Origin: Zanthoxylum bungeanum
Taxonomy: Eukaryota; Streptophyta; Magnoliopsida; Sapindales; Rutaceae
Assembly: GCA_019454045.1 (NCBI GenBank)
Contig: SKCR01007556.1
Coordinates: forward strand, 1-64,000
DNA: 64,000 nucleotides
Direction: 5' to 3'
This document shows positions 34,883-48,385 of the stretch, piece after piece. The position numbers and the translations under genes were made by a program. Position 1 is the first letter of the stretch; each line of letters starts with the position of its first letter. The notes under the pieces are model-generated. The model was not told where the DNA came from, made no database searches, and saw nothing but the letters and a program-made list of their open reading frames with translations.

Positions 34883-37610
34883 TGTAGAACACATAAATCG
34901 GCGACGCTGTTCCAGGCTCGCGGCCCGGTTGGGAGTACGGAGTAGCCCACGGGGGAACTAAACCGGAGAAATAATGGAGTCGCCACCCGGTGTGAACCGG
35001 GAAAATGATTTGAGGCCGCACTCGCCCCTCGTAAGGGAAAACCTCAAACTGTTGGGCTCGGAATGGTCCCTTACTTATGCCACTTGTAATGAAATAATTT
35101 GTGCAATAACTTAACCGAATCTACGCAACATATATATTCAAAGATAACCTATATCTAGTTCGCATTCTTTAAAATTAAATCATCATAACGGCAAACACAC
35201 GATAACACACAATAATCTCATGAGCATATTGAATTATCAAACACGAAAAAATAAATAACAACCTAAACATAAATGTAAATTAAATTCCTAATGCGAAAGC
35301 AAATAACTAAATCATGCATAAATAAATAACATACTAACGACTAAATCGTGCTCAAACAAAAGGTTGGATGAAACGAAATATGTGTGTCTCTCAAGCGATA
35401 CGTGGCATGGTATCCCAAGTACAAACCGCACTACCGTCCATTCGGATTCGGCTACGGAATTTACGGCTGGGTTTCCATCCGATATACCACAAGAGAGAAC
35501 ATGTATTCCATTCATCCCAAAGTCATATCACATACCAATCCACAATACTCATGCGAAATAAAGTAAAAAAATAAATAAAAATAAATGAGGATAAGTAAGA
35601 TGGGTGCCCTCAGTTCTAACCTCTTAAGTCGTCTTTCGGAAGTGCGTTACACGACCGTCGGAAGGGTTGATGCTCCGCAACTCCTCTGGTTCAATGGTTC
35701 AACATTTTCCTTCGTTGTTTCGCTGTTTGGGCTGCCGTTTTTTACTCCGTTTCGCTGTGGTTTCTGTTGCGATGTTGGCTCACTATTTTGCGGTATTCGG
35801 GGGCTGTTTTTGGTGACATTTTGTGGGTTTTACGGGGCAATTTTTGGTGCATTTTTGCGGGTTTTACTGGACAGTTTTGGTTGTAGTGTTGGCGTGAATG
35901 AAGGCCGGTTTGTGTGTGAAGCCTGTGAGTGAAGTGTGCTTACGTGTTGAAGAGGGCTGCTGAAGGTCGGTTAGGGCTATGTGTTTATGTGTATCACGTG
36001 GCCAGAGTGAGCAGTTAATCGTGATTGTGTGGCGTGAGTCTTGGTCAACGTGGCTGCGCTGGGCGTGAAGAATGAGGGGCAGTAGCGTGAAGGGTTTGCG
36101 GTGAATGGATGGCTTTTTGCGTGAAGGGTTTGTGGTGAATGGAGGGCTTTTTGGTTGACGTGAGTTGAATGAGGGTTTGTGGTTACGTGGGTGACTTGCG
36201 TGGAGGCTAGTGAGCGTGGCTTTATTTATGAAGGACATGGTCTATGACTTGGCTTGTGCGTTCGCTATTTTGCAAGGGATGTGGCAGTGCCTTAGGGTGG
36301 ATTTTGTCGATTTCTTAGGGGCTTAATGTGTGGAGAGGGGCATGGCTTATTTGGTTTGTTTTGTCGCTGTGGGAGTAGTGGTTATATGTTGTGGGTGATG
36401 AGTTGATGAGTGGTGTAAGGTCGGTTTGAGGGCTTTCATTTATTGTGAGTGCGCAACCGATGTGGGAATTTGCATAGGGTTTAAAGGCTGCTGGTCGTGA
36501 GGGCTTTGAAGGGCAGTTTATGAGTTGTGTGATGTTAAGTGAGTGATGGGCTGTTTGCTGATCGATGTGGGAGAGGTGAAAGAGGGAATAAGGTGCGTGA
36601 AGGGTAGTGTGTGTGAGGGGTTGTTTGCTGATCACGTGGAGAGCTGGTTTATGCGTGAAGTGGAGGCTGATTTGTTGGGTCAGAGGTGTGAAGTAGTGGC
36701 AGGTGCGAGGGGTCTATTTTGGTGGGTGTTACCGTGAGCGGTGTGTGTTCATTGTGGCTTGTTCTCGGCAGTGAGTGGGGAGGGTGTTTGCTGGTCAATT
36801 TGGGAGAGGTGAAAGAGGGAATAGGGTGCGTGAAGGCTTGCTGTGAATTGCTCTTGGTGCGTGAATATGTTGGCTTATTTTCTTGGTGTTTTTATAAGAA
36901 TCAGCTAGGGGAAGGATGGATGAATTTTGGTCCTTTTTATAGGAAAATGTTGGTGCATTAATTGGGTAGGCTAGCATTGATGAAGGTTATTAATTGGGAG
37001 GCTAAATCTTTGTAGTTTTGTGGATGATTGATGTTGAAAATGGGATGTGAGGTGGCTTTGTTAAATGGCGTAGGGTTTGTGTGGGTGGAGGCTTGATGTT
37101 ATGTTTGACTTGGTTGGGGGAGGCTATTTATTAGGAGGTGGCTTTTGTGGAGGCTATTAAATGGCTTGAATAAGTTGGTGGAGGGAGGTTATTGTTGTTA
37201 ATGGGCGTGGGCTTTGGCTAGTGTGTGTTGTGTGCGTGAGTGCAAGGTGTGAGGGGCTGTTAGTGTGTGCTGTGTGCGTGAGTGAGAGGGTTGCCTGCAA
37301 GGTATTTGCGCGAGGTGTTCAAGAAATAGGCTGGGTTCTTGGCAATGGGGGAATTCTTGGAGTATTTGGGCGTGGGGTTGATCTCTTGGTGGGCTTACTG
37401 TGGGTTGCGGGGGTTTTGGGCCAAGGATAATTTTGAAACGGAGGTCCAACGAGCAAACCCGAAGCTAAACAAGCGAATTTAATCCAACAAGATGCAATGT
37501 CTGACTTTTCCCTTCCGACGTCCGTTTCCCGCGACTTCCGTGACTTAAAAGGTAGTGCCTTCGCACGAGGCTCATCATCGGGACTTATATGCAAAAATGC
37601 AGTACCTACA
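34883..37610 (-). repeat. 5' LTR of T2
   Basis: 2728 bp, TGTAGAACAC...GTACCTACA. It is about 600 bp longer than the T1 LTRs, because of extra GTGAAGGG- and TGTGTGCGTGAG-rich sequence at about 35930-37330. A TATA-like box (minus strand) lies at 36934-36941. Short frames across this G/T-rich stretch are not genes. Confidence 0.85.
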
Positions 37611-37615
37611 ACCCC
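37611..37615. repeat. Right target-site duplication of T2 (ACCCC)
   Basis: Matches 27233-27237. Confidence 0.9.
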
Positions 37616-38699
37616 GGAGGACGAGCTTGAGAGGACGGATACTGATGGCAGTCACTAGGGTGTTTGAGTCCACCAGATCGAGTGTAGAGTTATAGTTCAA
37701 CCAGAGGCAAGTAAAGTTATGAATCATGCATTATGTATAGCAGAGTCTGTACATGAAAAAGATAAAGTGTCCATGAATAGAGTTGTAAACAAAATCATTA
37801 TTGAGTACGCAAGCCATAACTATCAAGTTGCATTTCATGTTATTGTTTCGGGCAAGGTCTCATGCGTGAGTTTATGTTCCAGATAGAGTATTAATGTTGT
37901 CCATAGTCAGAGGCTCAGGGGAATGGGACGACCTATTCCCTACCGGTGGCGTCCCCAGATCAGGGATGTTACAGTCAATCATAGTTACAATGTCAATATT
38001 TTAACATATCTAAACCTTAAAAAATCATTGTTCACGTTAACATACTTGATATCCAATCCTATAAATAAAAAAAAATAAAAAAAATCGTGAACATCGAAAA
38101 TTTCACTATTTACAATTAACAGTGATTTCAGAAAACTTGTGCAAAAAAATAATATTAAAATGGAGATGGGTAAAATACGGACATAAATATGATAAAAATA
38201 AACTTATAACTAGTGTACTAAATAAATCGGAAAAATGTTAGAAAACTGTGACTATTTACGAAAGTCAGTAGGAACTTATCCTTTTTTAGGAAATAATCAT
38301 GGCAAAAAAAACTTTTTAATAATTCTCTAAAAACAAAATCACCTTACGAAAAACCTTAAACGAGAGAAACGAATTTAAAATCGAATTTAATCAAGAACAC
38401 AACTTTTGAAATTAGACCTCGTGAATGTTAACAGAGTTTTTCAAGAAGCCTCTCTTAAATCATTGCTCTTAATTTTCACGTTAGAATAAGACATTGTATG
38501 GGTAACTCAAAGATAATTTACTCCAGAAACATGCAAATCTAAACATAAATTTATAGAATGTCCTACTCATGTATGGAGGTAGGTAGCTTTAAGACCAAAG
38601 AATGTCCTGGAATTTTTCCCCCATTTTAGGGTTTTTTTTTTTAAATAAATAAATAAATTTAGCCTTCAATTTTAGCAATTTTATGATTTTATCTCCTAA

Positions 38700-38701
<2 letters not shown>

Positions 38702-38746
<45 letters not shown>
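38702..38746. repeat. (ATT)n microsatellite
   Basis: Uninterrupted TTA/ATT repeats of about 45 bases. Confidence 0.95.
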
Positions 38747-38748
<2 letters not shown>

Positions 38749-39164
38749 ATAGTTCACTAAAATTATCTCTAATTCCGATGTTGTACCTAATTTCGTATAG
38801 CTAGGTTATTTGCCCACCCTAACCGCAAAATTAATTGTCTATATATACCCAAAACCTCCTATATATTGTTTGCAATTATTAAAAATATTGGATAATGTTT
38901 TTAATAAATTTGACGATGTGAGATGTGCAAGAAAGACGTATTTCTAGAAGAGCTAATTAAAATATAAAAATCGTAGAAGCCATGATAGAGAGGTTCCATA
39001 TTTTGTCTAGTAAATTTCAAAAAGTCAAACTATTCCTTTCAATGTTTGTGTTCTTGCATCAATTGCATGTGTTGCAAGTTTGGATAAAAATGTGTATAGT
39101 TTCACTATTATCCCTTTTTTTTTTTAGTCAAAGTTGTTTATTACTGAATTTTGAGACAACTTAC

Positions 39165-39187
39165 TTTTTTTTTTTTTTTTTTTTTTT
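39165..39187. repeat. Poly-T run (23 T)
   Basis: A pure T homopolymer in AT-rich non-coding DNA. Confidence 0.95.
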
Positions 39188-39887
39188 AAGAACGGATTTT
39201 GAACTCCAATCTTATTGTCCTACCTTCAAACATTTTAGTTTTACAAATTAAACAAACTAGTACCTCCAAACTCAGTTGACTGAGTAATTTATTTGAAGAG
39301 AATTAGCTCATGACATCCAACATCAAATATGATATATATTTTTTGGGAAATTATCAATTTTACACTCAAAAATTGATTAAAGTACAGTAATATTTAAAAA
39401 AAAAATTAAAATGTTCAGTTTTCCACTCGAAGTAAAAAAATGTTCACTTTTCCATCCAAACGTTAACAGCGTTATAATTTTGCTGATATCATAAGGGTTT
39501 TTCCATCATTTCATAATGTCATTGTGGAAAGCTGAATACTCTTTAAATTTCGAGTGGAAAATTGAACACTTTAATAGATATTTTCATATTCATATTTCAT
39601 TTTTGGTTAAAAACTAACGTCTCCAACAGTTATATTTATGGACAACAATTATTCCGGAATTGTATTAATAAAAATAAAAACTAACATCATGATCGAAAAT
39701 AAAATAATTAACTTTTTTATTTATTAATTTTATTATGTTTTTATATTTAGATTATTTTGGATAGATTGTGAATTGTAAATGTTGATTTGGAAGTTAAATT
39801 GACATTATTTAATTAAGAATGTTGTTTTATTTTATTTTAGATGTTTAAATTAAATGACTTCAAATATTTTTAAAAATACTAAAATTT

Positions 39888-41017
39888 TGTAACATCGCCG
39901 TCCCCTAAAGCATGTCACTCATGTCCCTGAAACTGGTGGTCTTGGGGTGTTACATATCGTCGTCCCCTAAGCCACAAACGAGAACTGGGGGTGTGGATCT
40001 ATGCTACCCATCAAGCTCTGAAACTAGGGTCTAGGGGCGTTACGTATCGATGTCCCTCTAGACCTAAACTGGGAGCGTTACGTATCGTCTTCCCCCTAGT
40101 CCTCTACATGTGTACATGTTCTCTGTCCGTCAATTCCAAGTTGTATCTAGTTACATACTGGGGTGGGTTTTTTTTCACATGCCCCTAAACATAAAAATCA
40201 TGTTTAAAACAAATATTTATTTTCTCAATCATTTCTCAAATAAGATGAATAAAACATAACTGATAACAAAACTGGCTATCGCCCTAAAAATAGAAATAGT
40301 AAGTCTAAATTCAAAACTTAATAAATCCAGTTTGAGAAATGAGGTCCACTCACTGTTTGGAGTTTCGCTGGTCTTTCTTCGCTTTACTGGTGAAACCTGA
40401 GGTTCCTGCGACGATCTCATCTTTGTTGAATTCCACCATTATTTAATCTTTGAAAGTTGCCATGCTTCTATTAGCTTTATCTTCTTCCATTTCCTTTCTC
40501 TTTCTCCTTGTTCCTTTCTCTTTTCTCATTTTTATTCTTCCCTCTTCTTCTTCTCTTCTTATTCTTTCTCACGTGTTTTTCTTTTCTTCTTGTTGTTTTG
40601 AGAGACATGAATAGTGCACCCTTTTATACTTGGCCACTAAAAATGAGGAAATGTGTAGAGTTTTCAATAAACTAGTGGAATTTAGTAGAATGCCCCCGGG
40701 TACTATTCATTCGAAATTTTGATCTGTATTTTTAGCCTATTTCTGGTTTGAATTTGGAAACATGTTCAACGCCAAAGTTATATATCTCGATCTTAGTTTT
40801 TCGCTGATATAAAATTCATAAGAATCGGAGTTCGTACGAAAAAGTTACGGCCCAAATACCATGGGATATCCGGAATAGAACATCGTAACATCTAATGTCG
40901 GATTCTCGAAGAATCTACCACTATACATTTCTCGAAGGCATATGTTTCCATACATGGTTTACATTTGGTGACACTCGTCTCACAGTATAATAGTAGTCAA
41001 AAACCCCGGTCGTTACA
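39888..41017 (-). repeat. Truncated 3' LTR of E
   Basis: It ends CGGTCGTTACA at 41017. The left edge at 39888 lies inside a repeat module (TAACATCGCCGTCCCC), so the outer part of the LTR is missing. A TATA-like TATAAAAG lies on the minus strand at 40621-40628. Confidence 0.65.
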
Positions 41018-41675
41018 AATTATCCCCCCCTTAAATAGGATTCGTCCTCGAATCATTTTTAAACTAGCATATTACTCTAGGTCACAGAGTTCAAGGGTCC
41101 TTTCTAATCAATAAGCTTAAACTGACTTCATACTCGTGACCATCTTAATTTCCATCTGCTAAAACTCTTTCTTCATTAATTCATGCTAAAACATTTCATT
41201 ATATGTAGGTGACTAAACGTTCCGTTAAATTGATCATTCATTCTGTTTCCAATGAATACATCTTAGTCGTTCTCTTACCTTAACTTATGTTTCATACCTT
41301 AGACTTTTCGAAGTCTTGATCAAGAGGAAAATTCTCGTCTTGTCATCATAAAATTCTTACTGCTAAATTTTACACTACGGCCGTACTATAGCTCTTATGG
41401 TGCATCAAAGAAACCTCTTCTTAGATTTTTCATTTTATTTTACTTACACATGCTTGTTACTCGTATGCACCATCGGTTCTGAATGGTATTAAATAGTTTA
41501 ATTTCCTTACTGATGATTCAATGTCTTTGTAACATGTTTCGTATAACCATCGAGCTAGATTTTCCCAATCTTTACTTGCCTCATCTTTGAAAGTATTGTG
41601 TGTCATTTAATGGGGTTCCTGACTCGTACCTTAGCTTTGGAAGGCATAAGAATACATCTATTCAAACCATGTTGC
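41018..41675 (-). other. Body of E, left block (no gene)
   Basis: Purine tract, then about 640 bases without a readable frame on either strand. It joins 43688 across the GTTGC duplication of A4. Confidence 0.5.
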
Positions 41676-43687
41676 TGTTGGACAAGTATGACCCATAGCA
41701 TCACTATTTGTAAAAGACATGGTGTTTTTGTACAAATTAACTATGTGACATAGGAAATTGCTCTTTTATCATTTTGTAATAGGATTACTTGGATATATAT
41801 AAATGATAAAAGTCCTTATAATTAGTTCTGGATTAATAAGATATGAGACAGTATTAATCCACAAAAGGTTTAATCATTAAATATCCATAGTCGTAGTATT
41901 ATCGAGACTGGACATCGATAATGCGGAATAGGCTAGTATTACACTTGTGCGCGTTATGGAAGTTTAACAGTATAGTTCTCATATATTTAAGTATTGGATA
42001 CTTATGCAAGTGTGAAGGAGGTTCTGTTAGCTGTTGGACTGGGAACAGCTTCGCTCTGGATGGACCCCTCGAAATACCATTGGTAGTATGACTATGTGTC
42101 TATGGGAATCCGAATCAGGTTAGGTGTATGTGGTCTTAACCTGAGACTTGCATCGCTAATACTTGCGACAATCAATATACTTTGGTTTTGGTCGTCCGGA
42201 GCTTTAACAGGTTCTGTGTACGCCTCTTCTCTCGTTTACTGAGAATCGTAGTGTATTGGGTTGTGATGGTCAAGATGGAAGTATAACTTCAGTCAAATGG
42301 AGATGATGAATCACGCAGGGATACAGAACTAGTACTCTAAATGTTTGCAGCTATCGGGATAGTATGACCAGATCATGATTATCCGATTACAGAGACTAGT
42401 TGCTAGTGATCCGATATATGTTTCGTACGAGGCAGACACAATTCCAGCCCTAGGCCTAGCATGTGACATCAGATACTGGATCGTATTACGCAATACATTT
42501 GTATACTACGCCTGATACATATTATATATTCCTCGTTGAATATTTCTGGAGAATTGGGTAGGCACGGTGCTTTGCTAGAAGCCAACCATGTCTTGTAAAT
42601 CAATGAGAACGTGGTACTGGGTACGCACGTGTTCGGATAGACCGATGACCATATTTACTGCCAACATATCCAGGGATCTCTTTGGCGGCTTCCCAAAGAT
42701 TCACCGATGACATTTGACTCGAACAGAATTAATCTTGGATTAATTATGAGATAGAAAATTAATATGGGATTTATTACGACGGCAGAATTAATCTGGGATT
42801 AATTATGAAAGAGAAAATTAATATGGGATTAATTGCGGTAGAATTAATCTGGGATTAATTTCTAGAATAGAGAACGCGATTAATTTGGAATTAATCGGCA
42901 AAGTACATTTAATAGTTAAATTGGATTTACTATTTAATTTATTTAATTGGCTAAAATAATATATCGGATATATTAATTGAAATTGGATTTCAATACGGAA
43001 TTAAAATTAGATTTTAATTCAAGAGAACGAATTAATTTGGAATTAATTCATAAGCGACTTTCGTTAAAATTTTGTAAGGCATTATTATTTAATTAAATTG
43101 GATTTAATTACGTCGCAACAAAAAACTCATTTAATCAGATTAAACGAACCTGAGCCCAAAGTGTGTTGTACAAGCCAACTTAAATTTGGAATTTAATTGG
43201 GTGGGACCCACATCACTACATCAACTTGTCACTATTTGTGATGGAAGTGGTTGAGCTTATTAATAAAAATTAATTATACAACACGATAACCAAAATCAAG
43301 GTGTGATCGAAGTGGTTGGATAAAGTAATTGGATTTAGTTACAACACAACTACCAAGTTTAAAAGGTAATTGTTTTTGGAAAACACTAACTATTCACATT
43401 TCTTCTCTCTTTCTTCTCTGCTTGGCCGAACAAGCCTCTTCTTGATCTTGAAATTTTGTGTTGCAAAATTTCATCCTTGCTAGCACTTAAGGAGTCAAAG
43501 AAATGTGATAGGGAAACTCACCAATGAGTTTGGAATTCAAAATAAAAACTTGGAGCTTCTACATCCATGGAAAAGTTTTGAACTTCAACCCACACCCAAT
43601 TTAAGTATTCTGCAACCTTCTTTGGTAAATTCACACTTGAATCAATGTTTAGGATCTTTGGCATGTCTTAGAGACACTAATAGTTGC
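41671..43687 (+). mobile_element. Solo LTR A4 in the opposite orientation (GTTGC duplication)
   Basis: LTR at 41676-43682, starting TGTTGGACAAGTATGACCC and ending ...GACACTAATA, flanked by GTTGC at 41671-41675 and 43683-43687. It is the reverse complement of A1/A2/A3/A5. The last bases have mutated from CCAACA to CTAATA. It carries palindrome-like TTAATCTGGGATTAA repeats at 42720-42870. It is older-looking than A3 and A5. Confidence 0.82.
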
Positions 43688-46267
43688 TTATCAATACCAT
43701 TCTACAACTTTTCTTGCCTCTGGTCATCTGTATACCTTAGAACCTTGGAGTGTAGGGTCTGATTCTACATGTACCTCTTGTTCTCTATTATTGATTACCA
43801 ACGAGTTGGTACTAAGGAGGTTTGTTCCGGTAGCTTTTCAGGGACTTAAGTGTATGTATATTGTTGCTTAAACCGCATTTTGTTACTAATTCGAATGGTG
43901 GCGTTCAGCTCTAGTTACAGTTCATACTTTCTTCTTACCCTTACCCTTCCATTGCTACCAAGTTTGGGTACAGTGGTCCAATTTAACCTTGTTCTCTATA
44001 GTTTTAAATGCGGTCAAGGGTCGTTTCTCTTATACATGCAAATATACCATACCTTGAGAATTTATTCGTCATGCTAGTTGCAACTTTATCTTCTCGACTC
44101 CATGATATACTATATATCTACCAAACCACCCAATACATGTGGCTTAGTCCTCCAAACCCGCAATGGTTTGGTCAACTATGATTGGGTTTGAATATTCAAT
44201 GTGCTTTATATGAGGTGACACTTAATGGATCTTTGGTTTCATCCTAATATAAAGAAACTTGGTCGTTTCTCACTTTTATTTTTGCTTATTAGGTATTTTC
44301 TCCTACCATGTTGAACCTAAACGGCTTTATTACTTCCAAACCTTGCACCTGTTAACCTTTTTATCTTTTCATCTGCTCCGTTCTGTAACTGAATCTGTTA
44401 CGGCCTATATCTCTGTCTCTTTATCTGAAAGATGTCATCTCTTACTAATATTTAGTTATTTGTAACGATGTTCTTTCTTTCTTTATTGTTTCTCTAGATA
44501 ACTTCCCATGTTAAAATCTTACTTGGAGCTATTCCCTCTTCTATTCTATCCTTATACTAGTTTCTAAAGGTTTTCTGTTGGTCTCTTTCAACTACGTATT
44601 CACTTGGTTGTGGGAAAATTTTAAGACGAACATCGAAGTGTATCTTCATTGTTATTGTTTAACGAGGGTTTGGGAGGGTGGGTACTTAATATTGAGGCTT
44701 TGTGTGTTTTATGGTGATCTAATGGCACATATTTCGTTCGTCTAGAAATCTAGGATCCTCGTATATATATGTCTGATGTCCTTTCCTACACTAGGGGTGC
44801 TACTGCTAAGACTTGTCTGGCCTGCCTTCTCCAACCTAACTCCTGATCATTTTTTCATCAATTAATCACTCTATATCTTCTGCAAAAACTTTCCAACGCC
44901 ATGTTTGCTAACATCTTCCTCGTATTGCCTCTTTACTCCTTCCTCATTAATTCATGTTGTTTAACTCTCTGAATTAGCTATTTTCTTTCTATGAGTACTG
45001 CTATACTTTCTTAGAAGACTTGTTCTACTATAAGGTTTTCTTCTGTGTCTCAGTTTCTTAAATTCCTTACTTCTTTACTTTTTCTGAAAAACACTATCTA
45101 CTTCGACAACTCAGGACATCTTCTACTAATCTTTGGTCCATGTACTGATCTTCCTAGTCCTTCTTCTCAAATCCACGAATCCCTTTTTATAAATCGATCA
45201 CTATATTCCCAAGAAGAATTCTCATAATCTCTTCGTACTTTTAAGCCTTTACTTCTTCAACGGGTTCCTAATTCTATGATCATCTCCAGACTTAGATCAA
45301 CTTATAGTAGCTTCAAAAACTATTTTATTTCATGCTTCCTATCTATATTTCACTTGAACTTACCATTTAGTTGTCTAATCATCTCGCTACATTTAATTTA
45401 TCCATTACTCTACTTTACTAATTCTTTTCTTTACTAGGCTCTAAATTGAGAATGGATACATGCTCATGTGTTTGGTTCGGTATGTATATGCTTACTAGAA
45501 TCAAGGTTTTTGAAGGAAAGGTCATCATTCATTTTTCATGAGCCTGATCGACTACTCATTGTCTTGGGGTCCCACAACACTATCAATTTTCCACGCTATT
45601 ATCTTCTCACTTGTTATCCATGTACCATGAATGTATCAAATTTCCCTCGTTACTTTCTCGCGTGCTCTTTTACCATTTGGATATCTTAATTCTTTACTTT
45701 TTACCTTGCGACTGAGACTAACAAGTAGATCATTCTTTTATCCTCTGCTTCTTAGATCTCCCTTCAATAGGCTCGCTAATAAATCTTATTTTGGGTCATT
45801 CGATTCTACTGTTCATACTGGTACTCTTTGCCACCCCCCCCCCTAATATCTCCAGCTTCATGGGTCCATTCTTATATGCTCTATGATTTAAACTGACCTC
45901 GTGATTTATCTGTGGGTTTCTATGGCATTTGGTCTATCTTGTGGAACTCCCACTACTCGTGTACCTGGTGCGGACGTGTCCTAATTCAGTGGGTTATTCT
46001 GGTTCTTTTTCTTCAGACCTTCTAAGACCTCCTGAAATTCTTTTCTTGGTTATCTACATGCCCTTGGTCTTTCCATTTCTTAAGATGAATTCTCGTTGGG
46101 TTTTTCTTACGGTCGTCTACATCTATACTGGTAGAAAACTGATTTTAGATCTTTGGTTCATTTTTTTATATGCTAGATGGGCTTCTACATCCTTGTCCTA
46201 GTACTCTTACGTCCTAATGGAGTCTGTTTCTCATATAAGGATAATGGGGGGGGTATGGCGAGATTCC
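43688..46267 (-). other. Body of E, middle block (no gene)
   Basis: About 2.6 kb, rich in C and T on the plus strand. Several plus-strand frames of 60-90 codons are open but have no domain-like content. A C9 run lies at about 45835-45843. No coding function can be supported. Confidence 0.5.
46263..46267. repeat. Left target-site duplication of the Athila-like element (ATTCC)
   Basis: ATTCC, repeated at 57640-57644. Confidence 0.92.
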
Positions 46268-48372
46268 TGACCGGCGTAATCACACACGTATAACGCAAGC
46301 GCACGTTTCGTTCAAGTAGTATAAAAAGTATCGATCCCACGAGGACTTAAAACCTTTTTGTTATTAATTTATGGGGCCAACTGATTACCAGTATCTAACA
46401 GGTTGTTTGATTGATTGATTTGAAATGACGATGATTCTAAATTTAAAACAAGTAAATAAAATTGCTTAAAAGTAGGTTGAGAAAAATCCAAATTTATAAA
46501 AACTATCCAGGGTTGTGATTAATTCCAATATTATTTAGAAGATGAAGTGGTTATCTTAAAGTTGGGTAATATATTGATTTATTAACCTGGAACACTAATT
46601 TATGTAAAAGCCTCTTCCGATGGTCAATTTCAAATACCTAGTATAATCCAATTGAACCATATGTCTATGTCAACCAAATTACCTAGATTCATTAAGATTA
46701 AGTTCCAATTATGGCTACCCCCGCCCGACAGGTATATTCCTATCCTGTAAGGAAATCTATTAAAAGGGTTATCTATCCTCAAGGAAGATCGTGGGTTATT
46801 GAGTCTAAGGTCTTAAACTTAAAATCCCTATGTCTAGTTCATTTTAAGTTTACCTAATCAATTTTATTAATGGCCAGTTAATAAAAAGCATTAAGATTAA
46901 GACTCAATAAATAAATCTTTAAATTACCCAACCTATAATCTAACCCCTTATAAACCGGTTATATTGAAATTCATCACAACCCTAGATACTAACTTAGTTA
47001 CAATACATAGCTATGGCTAATGAAAACTTAAAAGACATAAAATAAAAATGCTAAAAAGTAACTGCGAGAAAGTAAAAGCGGGAAAGTAAATGAAAATAAA
47101 CTGCCAAGATAAAAGGAATTACTTTTACTAATTACTAACTTAGATATCTCCCTTAGTATAACATAATCACTTGTGAGATTAAAACCAACCGACCATATAG
47201 GCGGTACCCTGATTAAGTCAAGTTAAGTCCGACCAGCCATAAAGGCGGTAAAATTTGTCCATGAACCTGCCATGTAGGCGATAAAGAAATAACCACCAGC
47301 CATAAAGGCGGAACCAAAATTAAATTACCAACCGACCAATCTGGCGGTATCCTTGCTTAGTCAGGTTTAACAGTTTAAATTAAATAGCCCACCGACCAAT
47401 ATAGCGGTATTCCTTTTTAAGTCAAATTTTAGAATAGTGAATATGTTGTGTCTAAGGGAGATTAATCTAAGATAGTAACAGTAAAAGAATTACCTTTCAC
47501 CTCGGCAGAGGGAAGTTACCTCCTCATGGTTGAAAAATAAAAACTGAAAAAGTAAAGAAAGGAAAGTGTTATGCGTAAAGTAAATTACGGAAAGTAAAAC
47601 TGAAAAGTAAAGAAAAGAAAGTGCGAAAGTGAAAATTAATTACTGAAAACTAAAAATAAACAAACTAGATACAATCTTTTTATTTTTTCATTAAGGATTT
47701 CAAAGAAGAAAGTATGAATTTTACAAATGAAATGGCTTGGTATTTATAGGCAAAATTTTGCCACCATCAAATCATCAATCAATTTCTCCACCAAATCCAT
47801 TATTAATTTCTCCACTAATTACTCCACCAAATCCATAATTGCTCCACTAATTGCTTATCTTGTTTGGTGGTGATTTGATAATTTTTATTAATTATTTATT
47901 AATTAATATTTTGCTTTGAAAATGATTGATAATGACTTTTAATAATTACACTCCACACACTTCTGGATGGTTCATCAATTTCGGTCATGAAATCATCAGA
48001 ATTTGAAAATATTTTCTCTTTCAAAGTTGTAGATCTTTGAGTTCTTCTTTAATCTGGAACTTGAATCAGCTCAATCCGATATCTGAGTAAAACGTTATGC
48101 CCAAAATACGACAGATGCGCAAAACTGGAATTTCCAAAACTGCACTTCGTCAAAAACGCCCTTTCAAATTTCCAATCTCCAAAATTAATATATCAAGTCC
48201 AATAATTGCCCTTATTTGATCCACATTTCGTCCTAAATGATTTCATTGAGTCCCGATATTATTTTATCTGCAAAATAAAATAAAACATATCAAAACGTTC
48301 ATCAAACCCGAGAAACTAAACAAAATATTAAGTAAAAGGGGCGGTAAATATTGATATATTTTCCGCTCATCA
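46268..48372 (-). repeat. 3' LTR of the Athila-like element
   Basis: 2105 bp. It contains six imperfect copies of a CCRACCATATAGGCGGTA-type motif at 47187-47412, and an inverted repeat (AGGGTTGTGAT near 46510, ATCACAACCCT near 46973). A TATAAATA box lies on the minus strand at 47741-47748. Differences from the 5' LTR are mostly single-base indels in homopolymers. Confidence 0.92.
47187..47412. repeat. Six short repeats ending in GGCGGTA within the LTR
   Basis: ACCGACCATATAGGCGGTAC and variants (CCAGCCATAAAGGCGGTA, ACCGACCAATCTGGCGGTAT and others), spaced 28-59 bases. The same set is present in the 5' LTR at about 56460-56690. Confidence 0.8.
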
Positions 48373-48385
48373 CACCCCCAAACCT
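48373..48385 (-). other. Polypurine tract of the Athila-like element
   Basis: Reverse complement GGTTTGGGGGTG directly abuts the 3' LTR. This is the expected plus-strand primer for reverse transcription. Confidence 0.8.

Larger units (their letters stand above)
27238..37610 (-). mobile_element. Tat/Ogre-like element T2, no coding sequence left
   Basis: 10.4 kb between ACCCC duplications, ends TGTAG...CCTACA. From the right: a complete 5' LTR (34883-37610), PBS for tRNA-Arg, leader (34034-34862), then a copia LTR with its leader (A3), then a tandem array, then a truncated 3' LTR (27238 to about 28541). gag and pol are entirely absent. It is the same family as T1. Confidence 0.85.
25400..37973 (+). 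mobile_element. Gypsy LTR F (plus orientation), split by T2
   Basis: LTR sequence in two parts (about 25400-27237 and 37616-37973) that join across the ACCCC duplication of T2. It ends GGGATGTTACA at 37973. A TATA-like box in plus orientation is at 25518-25525. It holds internal repeats at 26611-26832. It shares its repeats with LTR E at 39.9-41.0 kb (inverted), and its terminal region (reverse complement TGTAACATCC..GATCTGGG) with the E 5' LTR start at 58518. No body of the element and no clear target duplication are seen, so it is a solo or truncated LTR with an approximate left end. Confidence 0.65.
37974..39887. other. AT-rich DNA without recognisable elements
   Basis: About 1.9 kb with no LTR end, no pol remains and no credible frame. 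It holds an (ATT)n microsatellite and a poly-T run. It may be old host sequence or an unrecognisable element. Confidence 0.5.

Noticed and set aside
38982..39251. Plus-strand ORF of 89 codons
   Set aside because: Passes through poly-T and AT-rich DNA; low complexity, no motif.
43505..46201. Series of short plus-strand ORFs with hydrophobic residues
   Set aside because: T/C-rich decayed element body gives Leu/Phe/Ser-rich frames by composition; no domains or consistent frame.
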